Positions 44,950-54,310 of a DNA stretch of 64,000 nucleotides are shown in pieces (position 1 is the stretch's first letter; the number at the start of each line of letters is the position of its first letter). Both the position numbers and the translations under genes were made by a program. This DNA comes from Prorocentrum cordatum (lineage: Eukaryota; Sar; Dinophyceae; Prorocentrales; Prorocentraceae). The stretch lies in the NCBI GenBank assembly GCA_963575745.1, contig CAUYUJ010014556.1, positions 330,729-394,728 of the forward strand, read 5' to 3'. A model generated the notes under the pieces. It saw nothing but the letters and a program-made list of their open reading frames with translations, ran no database searches and was not told the DNA's origin.

Positions 44950-46280
44950 AGTAGGCAGCTCGTGAGCGGGCGGCAGTAGTACGACGGCGCTGTTCCGCGA
45001 TCTGGCGCTGCATGGCGGAGTGCTCAGTCTCGAGGGCGGTGCGGTCGACAAGAGAGACCGCGTGGTGGTGGATGTCGATGTGCTGTGCCCCTGCGGTGGT
45101 GTCGTTGCGAAGCCGCTGGGCAAGAGTGAGGTCCTGGTGCCAGATGGCCCTGGCCATACTGCGGAGAGTAAGTGCACGTGCCTCTGCTATGACATGTGAG
45201 TCTTCCTTCTGGCTCTCGATCGGCATGGGCTCGGAGGCGGAGAAGGTGGTGATGGTGTCGCGAGACTTGCGCGCCGCCAGCTTCATCATGTGCTTCGTTG
45301 TCCGCCAATTAGAGGCGGGGTCGGCAGAGAGGTCGGCCATCTCGACAAGGCGCTGGAAGTAGAACTTGTAGTGCTTGGACTCGAAGAGGAAGGCAGGTAT
45401 GTCACGCTCGCTGACTGGGCGTGGTTGTCGAGTTCGAAGTCGTAGATGTAAAAACTTGTAATCGCTGATGGGCTCTCCTTCACAATCAAGCGGCCTGCCA
45501 TCGGCGACGAGAAGGGGCTCGATGTGCGGGATGTTGGACGCGTTGATCGAGACGAAGCATCTGTCGATGGTCGCCTCCGTCATGTTGACAGCGCATCGAT
45601 GAGTGGTGGCCTTTGTTGTGATCTCCATCATATGCAAGAAGATGTTCTTCCAGCAGACGGGCTGGTAGTGGTATCGCTCGGCAGTGGAGTCAGCGGTGGG
45701 GTGGGGCGGGTTCCTCGGCGGCGTATGTGCGATGTTGAAGTCGCCGACCATGAAATAGTCGTGGTTGTCAGGGCGGAGGGCAGAACGTTGAGCAGCTGCC
45801 TGCCACGCAGCTCTGAAGCGCTGTCGATCAGCGTCGCTGAGGTCGTAGTTGTGGATGTTGAAGATGGTCGTATCGTGCTGCCATGCTCCATCTTGAACAC
45901 GTAGCTCACCAATGCGGCCAGGGACGATCGCGCGAAATGTACGTTGGGGCCGTTGATCGGGTGGCAGCCGGAGCTCAACTCGATCAAATGGAACCAGGAA
46001 TGCGATGCCACCTGCGGTCTCCGAGGAGTGGCCATCTTTCTTGAGTGCTGAGTGGAAGGCAATTTACTTGTGGTCAGCGCTCGCGGCCAGGATGTCCATG
46101 TCGATGCTGTTGCCGTGGGTCTCTTGGAGAGCGATGACCGCTCGTTGCCGCATGTAGGAGAGCAGCAGCTTTCGCTTGAGAGCACGCCGCGATGCCGATC
46201 TGCCGTTGAGCGCCTGCGTGTTCCACGAGACCAGGTTGAAGCCATCGGGGTGTGGTTTCGTGAGCCACGGCGACCATCGC
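44950..46280 (-). pseudogene. LINE B: APE-type endonuclease and linker
   Basis: Target-nicking endonuclease of the EEP family. FNLVSWNTQALNG (frame 46870-46064) is the first motif and VIALQETHGNS carries the catalytic Glu. After a frame change, MVGDFNIAHTPP (at 45751) is the GDFN motif and ATIDRCFVS is a late strand. The final S-D-H reads SDYK. A helical linker with Arg-rich stretches (QRQIAEQRRRTTAARSR) follows and ends at AAYSDDF, where the RT should begin. At least two frameshifts. Confidence 0.65.
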
Positions 46281-46283
46281 GTG

Positions 46284-47470
46284 CTAAAGCCACCGCGCTG
46301 CCCCCAGTGGGTTGGCGAAGGCAGCAGCCAGCGCGGCGGCCAAGGGCTCGTGCTCGGTGATGGGGATGCCAGCGGGAGCAGCTGCGTCGGACCAGCGAAC
46401 TCGGGTAGCTTCATCGGGAGTGGCACCAGCCGTGACCTGGACGATGGGGGCGCCGTTGATGGACAAGAAGCCGCCAGTGCGGTGGGCCCGAGTCTCGAGC
46501 ATGGGGAACTTGTCATTGATGATCTTGTTGAGTTTCTTGAGTTGTACTTCCTGTCTGGCCATGCGTGGTGATTTGTCCGCGGAGACGTAGAGGGCGGTGG
46601 GACCAGATTCGGCGTCCACTTGGAAGCGACGCCATTCTCGTCCTTGTCGAAGTGCGCGGTGTAGTGCCTGGGCACGCGGAAGAGCAACCGTGTTGCCACC
46701 AGTGAGCGTGAATGAGATCCTCCGTGCTGGGCCTTCCGAGTTGGTGCGGAGCGCGTTAATGTCCACGTCGGCAGCGTCGAACCAGGGGGCCAGAGCGGTC
46801 TTGAGCGAGGCGACGGAGAACTCAGGCGGCTCCGCACCAGAAAATAGCTGCATTCGGTGGACGGTCCCATGCACCGAGGGCGTCCAAGTCCAAAGCTGGG
46901 TGGGGAGCTTCAGCATGTCGTAGAGCTTGTTGAAGTGCGACCACACTGGCTTGGAGGTCGCCTTGGAGTCGCTCAGCTCGGTCAGCACGGCCTTTGAGTT
47001 CGGCGATGTCCCGCTCGGCAGACTCCTGGCGGGTGCTGAGCTGCTCGGTGACCTTCGTGACGTTTGCCAGGAACTCGGCTTGCGCGGCAGCAGCGACTTG
47101 CTTGGAGGTGGCTTCGAAGGCTGCGGTAGCTTTGTCGACCTGGGCCTGGAGCCGATCAGTGAGCACCTTCCGCTGGTGTGCGGGAAAGTCGGTTGCTGCA
47201 AGCTTCTGAGCGCCAGCAGCCCATGGGTCGACCACGGAGGCGTCCCTGCCCTTGCCCTTGTCGCAGGAGTCGGCAGAGCCAGAGGCGCCAGGAATTCCCC
47301 TTGCGAGGCGAGCGTGTCTGAGGTCAGGGCAGCTCGCGTGTAGTATGTAAGCTGCAACCCCGCAGCAAAGAATATGGAGAGGCACAACGCCGCGGGCACG
47401 GCGAAGGCGGAAAGCAGTGGTCTTTGCAGTCCCCGGACCAGGGGTCTCCGTGCTATGCCACGGGGCACAA
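46284..47470 (-). pseudogene. LINE B: coiled-coil and nucleic-acid-binding ORF1-like region
   Basis: The upstream frame (to about 46900) has a signal-like hydrophobic stretch, then a long Ala/Gln/Glu helix (LQAQVDKATAAFEATSKQVA; ERDIAELKGRADRAERLQ) predicted to form a coiled coil. The second frame (46920-46290) continues with SVASLKTALAPWF, RRISFTLTGGNTVALPRAQ and ALYVSADKSPRMARQEVQL, a strand-helix pattern like an RNA-recognition fold. One frameshift near 46.9 kb separates them. Position directly after the leader relic supports a real 5' end. Confidence 0.45.
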
Positions 47471-47474
47471 ACAT

Positions 47475-47496
47475 CTTGAGCCAAAATGGTTACGGA
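47475..47496 (-). other. Dinoflagellate spliced-leader relic
   Basis: The plus strand is CTTGAGCCAAAATGGTTACG followed by GA. The complement matches the 22-nt leader with one substitution (A for G at leader position 7). The first position is T, an accepted variant. It lies immediately upstream of LINE B coding sequence and is followed outward by GAG repeat. Confidence 0.9.
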
Positions 47497-48630
47497 AGGA
47501 GGAGGAAGAGGAGGAGGAGGAAGCGGAGGAGGAGGAGGAGGATCACGAGGAGGAGGAGGAAGAGTAAAGGCCGCGGCTGTGGTGGTGGCTATCCTACGGA
47601 GGAGGACAACCGGGAACCAACGGCACACGTCCCCTCGGCGTTGGCCAGGAAACCGCGGCCAGCAAACCCGACAACCCACTGTCATGCGCTACGAGCCCTA
47701 CTCTTTCCACAATCGGGTATAATACGTTTAGCCGGCGCCTGTCTGCACTCTTCAACTGTTCGCAACACAAATTTTATAGCCACCAACCCTTTCTCATCTT
47801 TACCTTCGACCTCCACTCTCTCACGTGACCAACAGCCCGTCCGTCCAAAACTTTGCAGGGAGATGTGCCACATACTGCGTTCGTCTGTCGCTACTATGGA
47901 CGGGGATGGGCCACGGCTTTTGTTAGGGGGTGGTAGTACCATGGAAGGGGGGGAACGGCACCAGCCTGGCCACCGCCACAGAGGGCGCAAACCTCCCCCA
48001 TGCCCAGTGGCACCCCCACAGGTGGCCACCAGTCCTTCTTTGTGCCTGCCTTTAGGCGAGGGTCCCCGTGGTAGGACTGGTGGACAGCCACAAAAGATTC
48101 CTACGGCCAGGGGGAGAGGCCTGAGCGCCTCGCACCTTGACGACTGTGGACATGCCGCCACGCCGCCGCTCGCCACATTTTTTTTTGGGGGGAAAGCCGC
48201 CGCTGTGGGAGGCTCAGACATCACCCGCGCACGGTGGACCCCCCCCGGGCCGCTCCCAGTCCAACGTTCTGGGATTCCTGCGCCTGCCTTGCAAGTGAGG
48301 GTCCCCGCCGTTGGACTGGGGGGCGCCTGTGGGGGGCTCCTGTGAGCGGGGGGAGAGGCTTTTGGGACTTACGCCTTGGCAAGCGTGGACATCCCCCACC
48401 GCGCCGCCGCCGCATCGCCACTTTGCCGCCGCCGAACTCCTCCCCTTTCCCTTCCTCCTTTGAAGTTACGGTATGTGTTCTCTTCCTCTTATGACCCTCT
48501 CATTTTTTCACCTTTTAGCTACCAGCCGATGACACAAGTCACCTGGTTCATTGGCTTGATCACCTCCTAAGGCCGACCGGCCCTGGAGGGGGAGGGCAAC
48601 GTCTGACATGCCTTCTCCCCTTCAGTACTC
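47497..48630. other. GAG tract, then degenerate ~240-bp tandem duplication
   Basis: 47497-47570 is GAG repeat. 47700-48430 shows two related units: each has a GAGGGTCCCCG(T/C)(G/C)GT block, GGACTGG, GGGGGAGAGGC, a TGTGGACAT(G/C) block, and CGCCGCCGC (about 48057-48180 and 48298-48430). No coding domain recognised. 48431-48630 is unique DNA. Confidence 0.5.
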
Positions 48631-48735
48631 AGGAGGAGGAGGAGGAGGAGGAGGAGGAGGAGGAGGAGGAGAGGAGGAGGAGGAGGAGGAGGAAAGGAGG
48701 AGGAAGAGGAGGTAATGGGGGAGGACGAGGAGTCA
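48631..48735. repeat. (GAG)n microsatellite at the left edge of element II
   Basis: GAG on the plus strand directly outside B2. The same repeat in the same orientation lies outside A1 (63309-63372), as expected if element II landed inside one GAG microsatellite. Confidence 0.9.
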
Positions 48736-48743
48736 GAATAGGT

Positions 48744-49066
48744 TTCGCCCCCTCCGCTCCGCCTCGAGCCAGCAGCGGATCGAGCTCTAGGCCTTCAGGA
48801 AACCTGCCTCTCATGCCTGTCCCTCCCTCCTCTTCCTCCCTCCTCCTCCTCCTCCTCATCTCCTCCTCTCTTCCTCCTCCTCCTCCCCTCCTCCCCCCTC
48901 CTCTCCTCCTCCTCCTCCTCCTCCTCCTCCTCCTCCTCCTCCTCCTCGTCAAATGATGATGAGGAGGCACATCCTTTTTTCGCTCCGCTAGCCGATGGCG
49001 CCTCGATCTCCGAGGCGCGAGCTCGCGGCCCGGCAGCCTGTCTGCCCAGACCGCGTGCCCCCCCGC
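48744..49066 (-). repeat. Element II split direct repeat B2
   Basis: Two conserved blocks surround a (CTC)n tract (48835-48947): GTTTCGCCCCCTCCGCTCC at the outer end and GCTAGCCGATGGCGCCTCGA at the inner end. B1 has the same blocks around its own, longer microsatellite. Confidence 0.85.
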
Positions 49067-49251
49067 GGCGCGGCAGCCCGTCTGCCAGGGCCGCGTGTGC
49101 CCGCGGGGGGGGGGGAAGGGGGGCGCGCGCCGACCAGCAAGCTGGCGAGCGCGCCTTGGCCTCCCGTGCCCCCTGTGGGGCAGAGAAACGCCGCTGGAGG
49201 CCCCGCCGCCGAAGGCGTGGGTGCGTGGCGCCCTCCCGAAAAATGGTAGCC

Positions 49252-49328
49252 TCGCTAGAGGCCTTGGGCAACGAGCGCGGAAAGGCTACGCGCCCGAGCA
49301 AAACCTTCTGTTAGGTCTAACGTCCAAG
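49252..49328 (-). repeat. Element II split direct repeat A2
   Basis: 77 bp matching A1: GAGGCCTTGGGCAA, then AGGCTACGCGCCCGAGCAAA, then CGTCCAAG. It abuts B1 directly. The A2-B2 spacer (49067-49251) contains a partial duplicate of the B2 inner block. Confidence 0.88.
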
Positions 49329-49585
49329 TTTTGCCCACTCCGCTGCGCCTTGAAGGCGCGGCGGATCGAGCCACTGGGCCCTCAGGGGGCCTTATCTCTT
49401 AGGCCGCCTCTCCTCCTCCTCCTCCTCCTTCTCCCCTTCCTCCTCCTCCTCCTCCTCCTCCTCCTCTCCTCCTCCTCCTCCTTCCTCCTCCCCCTCCTCT
49501 CATCCTCTCCTCCTCCTCTTCCTCCTCCTCTCCTCCTCCTCCTTCTCTCCTCATCATCATCACCCTCCTCCTCCTCCTCCTCAGT

Positions 49586-49617
<32 letters not shown>

Positions 49618-49820
49618 GTGCTGATGGTGGTGGTGGTGGTGATGATGATGATGATGATGATGATGTGATGATGAGGAGGAGGAGAAGGAGGACGAGGAGG
49701 AGGAGGAGGAGGAGGAGGAGGCGCGTCTTATTTTCAGTCCACTAGCCGATGGCGCCTCGATCTCCGAGGCGCGAGCTCGCGGCCCGGCAGCCTGCGTGCC
49801 CGGGCCGCGTGCCCCCCCGC
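49329..49820 (-). repeat. Element II split direct repeat B1
   Basis: Homologous to B2 but with a 300-bp CTC/GAT/GGT microsatellite (49405-49714) between the blocks. 49821-50035 is GC-rich DNA before the recombinase stop. Confidence 0.85.
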
Positions 49821-50035
49821 GTGCCTTGGCACCCGCTGCCACTCCGCGCGCGCCGCGAGCCACGGGCCCACCTCGTGGGGCCTGCCCGCGCTGGAGGGGG
49901 GACCTAGCCCTGTCACTGCCCGGCACTCGTGCGCCTGTGGCGCTCTCGCCATCCTTCCGCCGCGACGGGCGACCGTTCCTCAGCCCTGCGAAGCTCCCCC
50001 TGCGCGCTAGCCCTCGGCTTATACAGCCGGGTGAG

Positions 50036-51117
50036 CTACCCTGCGCCTCCAGCCTCAGAAGCCCCTTGCGGCTGCCGCGCCCTTCCTCCCCAGGCCGTGA
50101 TCAGGTCCGCGTCTGCCATGCTGCTGGCCGCGCCCTGCGCCATGTCCCTCGCCCCCCACCAGTAACCCTGGAACGCGTCGCTGTTCCAGCGCCCCCAGCG
50201 CTGTGCCAGCGCCGCGTCCTTGAACGCCGCGCACAGCGCGGATGCTCCACCAATCCGCAGGCCGTGTGAGCCAAGGTCGTTAGGGTCTACCCCCTCCGCC
50301 GCAGCCGACTGCATCGCCGCGCGCCAGACATCAGCTCTTGTCACCAGCTTGGCGCCATCGTAAGCGAAGAGGAGGTCGTGCATCTTCGTCCCTGAGAACC
50401 TCTCGCGCGCCCAGCCCTCGTAGATCGTCGGCGCGCCCACGACGCAGATGTGTTCCTGTTCCACCGACTCCAGCGTGACCTCCACCCTGAAATGGTTGCG
50501 CCACTCCCCGCGATTGTACTGGTCAGTCTTACTGGCCCTGGTCTTGATGACGAACTCGTTCGCTCCTGGCCAGGTCCTGCACGGCTCGCCCACTGCCCGT
50601 GGGGTGACGTCGACCCCTCGCAAACTTTTCCCGCTCGCGTGGCCGTTCTGGTCCCCGGACACGTACTCGCTGGCTCTCAGCAGGAAGGAGTAGCCGGTTG
50701 CCACCGCCGCCCAGAGAGCCGCGCCTTCCCGGGACCTCTCCGGCTGCATCTTCTTCCAAACCCACCGCGTCATCCTGGGGGTGGCTGTCTTCTCCCGCGC
50801 TTGGCGCCCCCGTCTCGCCTCCCGAGGCCATCGAGCACAGTCCGGGGCCTCCCCGCCCCCGCCAGCAGGTCGCCCGTGCCTAGAGCCAGGTGCTGGGCGC
50901 GGACCGCGCTCAGGTGCTGCGTGATAGTGCCCGCCTTCTTGCGCCCGCGCCTGGCGACAAACTCCAGCAGCAGCTCCTCCTCCCCTCTCTTGTTCGCGAG
51001 CGTGACCCCCCGTTGCGGGTTGATGCCCCGCGCGCGGCAAAAGAGAAACTGCCGCCTCCAGCCCGGGCTGTGCGACTTGATGGTGGGGCTAGCCAACTTG
51101 TCCAACATTAAATCCAA
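50036..51117 (-). CDS. Element II tyrosine recombinase (one frameshift)
   Basis: The core-binding part is in one frame (51117-50790: FARRGRKKAGTITQHLSAVR) and the catalytic part in another (about 50788-50036). Numbered from 51040: R122 (YSFLLRASEYV), K171 (RASKTDQYN), H259 and R262 (SHGLRIGGASA), the GRW box 283-285 and Y293 (DAFQGYWW). All catalytic residues survive, unlike RT and RNase H here. KTDQYN and the GRW box are shared with element I. The frame change near 50.79-50.86 kb is the only break. Confidence 0.88.
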
Positions 51118-51119
51118 TT

Positions 51120-54100
51120 TGGCCTCCCCCAGTCCTCGCGCGTCTTGAGGTCCGCGAGGATCAAGTGGCTGGGCTTGGCCTTGTCCTGGGCGGCCTCCGG
51201 CCCGAGCAGGTTCGGCGGCTGGCGCCGCGCCAGGTCCGCGATCTTACCCCGGCGCTTCTCCTTCCAGGAGGTGGCTCCTGCCTTGCGCTCCACCGCCTCT
51301 GTCGATATCTGTGCCGCCGAGGCCCAGTCGAGCTATCCCCCCCTCTGATCGGGGTAGCCCCAGGTCCTGACTAGCTCGTCCAGATGCTCTTGCGCCTCCT
51401 CCTGCTCCAGGCGCGCGCTTCCCCTGCTGTCAGCTGCCCCGCGGCTGTCGCGCCCGCCGTCGCCCGCCTCCCGTTCGATTCCTTGGGCGACCGGCCTCAT
51501 GCGCGCTCGGATGCCTCTCGCTCCTGCGCCAGTTCTGCCCGAGCCCGTGGTAGCGCGCCACGGCTTCCGGGTCGATGCCGTGACCGCCCTCTGGCCCCGG
51601 GCCGTCCTGGTCCTCGCCTCCTCCCATCGCGGGCCCGTGCCTCATGGGGGCGGGCCGTGGGGCCATGTTCTGTCTGGCCTCCCGCCTCCTGGGCCCCTTG
51701 GCCACCTGCGCTTGGCTCTAGCGCGGAGGGCGGCCATCCTCGCTGCCACCTCCTCAGGGCTGCGCGCGCCCGCGCGCCCCTCGCGACCCTGAGCTCTCTG
51801 CTTCGGGGCCTCATTGCTCCTCGTCTCTCTCCCCCCCTCTGGCATCGGAAGTGGCGCTCGCCCTGCTGGCGTCGGGAGGGGCTCGCGCTCGCGCTGGGGG
51901 CGCGGCGGCGCTGAGCGGGCGGCCCGCTCTGGGGCGGGGGTTCGTCCGCCCCCCTCCGGGGATCGGGCGCGCGACGCCCTGAGCCGCTGACGGGCGGGTG
52001 GGGCTTGGGCCGCGGTCCCAGGGCTGCCGCCGGCAGCCTGGCGCTCGGCGACCCTTCTCGCCAAGTCCTAGTACTTGCGCCCCAGTGCCGCCCGCCCCTG
52101 CCATCCTTGCCGGCCCTCCTCTGACTCGGGTTCCTCATTGACGACGGGCCCTGGCCTCCTCGCCTGTAATCTGACGCAAGGCTCCGCTGAGGCTGGGCGG
52201 GCCGCGTTCTTGCGCGCCCCGATGCCTCTGCCGGCGCTCCCTCTGCTTCCTCGCGCTTCCTGCGGGCGCGCGTCTTGGGCCAGGGCGGCGGGCGCGCTAC
52301 GCTGGTGCTGTTGCCCCCTGGGCCCGCCGCCCCGGCCGCGGCGGGCGCCGGGGGGCCCGCGCCGAGGTCGGCCTCGCTGAAAGACTGTCCTGGCCTGGCT
52401 GCAGGGCCGCCGCTGGCGCTGCGATCTCGGCGGTGGCATCCCGCGGAGGCGCCGCCTTCTGCTTCCTCTTCCTCCTCCCGCGCGCGCCTCCGCTGCCCGA
52501 CTGGGGTGGTGGATCCGCGTCCTGCCCGTGCGCCGCTATCTCGCAATGGGAGTGGTGGTTGATTCCTCCGTCCGCCCAGGCCTCGCCTGCGGGCCTCCCC
52601 GCGCACATGTTGCAGCAGTGGCCCGACTTCCAAGGCGAGGCTGGGGCGCCGTGCTCCAGGTGCGGGCGGCCGGGTCGGAGGCGCGGCTTGAGTTCGCGCC
52701 TCTGCGGCTCCCGGGCGAGGCTCTGCTTCGGGCCTGCCGAGGCCGCTCCGCTGGCGGGCGCCGCCGTCGCGTGCGCGGCTCCAGCCCGCGCCTCCTGCAG
52801 CTCCTGGGTCGCGCCCCCCCCGGCCCTCGGCGCCCTCGGGCGCGTCGTGGGCGCTCGGGGCCCCGCTGCTGTCCAGGATCCCCAGTTGTCTTCGCTACCC
52901 ATGGCGCCCGCGCGCCGCCCTCAGTCTCCGCCGTCGTCTCTTCTTCCGGCGGGCGGGGGGGGGGGGCCTTCGCTCCGTGAGCGTCTGTCATCGGCGCGTG
53001 GATGCCTTGGCGCGCGGCCGCCCCGTGCGGCCCCGTGCTGGAGAGGAGCAAGCGGGGGGACTGGGTCGATGGGGCTGACCGCGCATGACGCATGCAACAT
53101 CGCGGTCGTCGTGGAGAAGCCCGCGCGGGGCACGGCGCGGATATAAAACTGCAAGGGCCCAGCTTTCAGGAGAAAGCGCCTGGTCGCGCGGGAGTGGCTG
53201 AGCCTCGGCGCCGCCGTGATCGCGCTCCGCCGCCCCGCCCGCGGGCGGCGGGGGGGCCTCGTTCCTCGGGCGTCTGTCATCTGCTCCCGGATGCCTCGTT
53301 GCGGGGATCGCCCGCGCCGCTTCCTGCTGCCTCTCCCTCTCCTGCTCCTCGCGCGCAAGGCCATGCTTCGCCGTCTGTGTGCTGGCAGGGTCGGCAGCAA
53401 TAGAAAACCCGCGCGTTCGCGAAGCCGTGGCCGTGCTCCCTGGCATCCCCCGTGACCGCGAGGTGCCTGCGCGGGGGGGAGGGCGGCGGCTTCGGCCGCG
53501 CCGGCGGCGCATCCGCTGGCGGGGGCGGCGGGCCCCCAGCGTGGGCCTCAGCGGGCGCTGCCTTGACTGGGTGTCCTCCCGGCGCCCTGGGCCGGAGCTG
53601 CCCGCTAGCTCCTGGAGCGGTCCTGCCGGCGACGCTGCTCCTGCAGATGGGGGCTCGCCCTCCTTGTCGCTCTCGGACCACGGGGGCCGCTGCTCGCTGT
53701 CCTGCTGCCGGGCCTCGCAGCCCGAGCTGCGCCGCTCCCCGTCGCCGTTGCTTGCGACGTGCGCGGCGGCAGTGCCGGCCCTCCGCGAACTCGAACTGAG
53801 CGCGGCCCCGACCGCGCTCGCTGGCGCAAGGCCTCAGGCGGTCCGGGTCCTTCTACATCCTCCGGGAAAGGCAGTCTGGGAAGGGGTCCTCCAGCAGGCT
53901 GCGGGCGCGCCTCTGGCCCTGCTCGTCGCCCGGCAGCGCCCCGCATCTACGCTGCTCCTCCTCCCTTCCGTCTGCAATGGCATGGCCTCTCGGGCCCTGC
54001 GGGCGCGTCTGGCGCGCTTTCGGCCGCGCTGGCAGCCTGTCCCACGTGGCATCCTCCCTGGCCAGCGGACGGACCGCCTTGCACCCCTCCAGCAGGCTCC

Positions 54101-54308
54101 TGCGGTGCTCTAGCTGCGCGAAGGCCTCCTCGGTCACCGCGTCCGCCAGCTGGGGGGTCGCAGACCGAATCGCCCAAGCTGCGAGGGCGCTCTCCTTGGC
54201 ACCCTCGGCGACCGCTCGGCGGAATAAGGCCGGTGCTCCGCCCATCAGCCTCCGGATCTCCTCCGCGCCGAGTTGCCGAGCGCCAGGCAGGGGCTCCTTT
54301 TGGTCCAT
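51120..54308 (-). CDS. Element II accessory coding-like block
   Basis: 3.2 kb between the second methyltransferase-like segment and the recombinase, where element I has only a short N-terminal extension. A frame starts with a true ATG at 54308 (ARQLGAEEIRRLMGGAPALF; helical, about 150 codons). A 378-codon Arg/Pro/Ala-rich frame lies at 52633-51497. A GI-x-x-x-MTDA-x-G-x-x-x-PP motif is duplicated (about 52940-53010 and 53240-53310). No family recognised. It may be captured or extra element sequence, or degenerate. Confidence 0.3.
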
Positions 54309-54310
54309 GA

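Larger units (their letters stand above)
44935..47496 (-). mobile_element. LINE B: 5' part of a LINE lacking its RT
   Basis: Runs from a spliced-leader relic at 47475-47496 through an ORF1-like region and an APE endonuclease, then stops at about 44940, where the Penelope-like element's 3' end abuts it. LINE copies usually lose their 5' end; this one keeps the 5' end and lacks the RT. The Penelope-like insertion, or rearrangement at the 41.8-kb gap, probably removed the rest. Confidence 0.65.
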
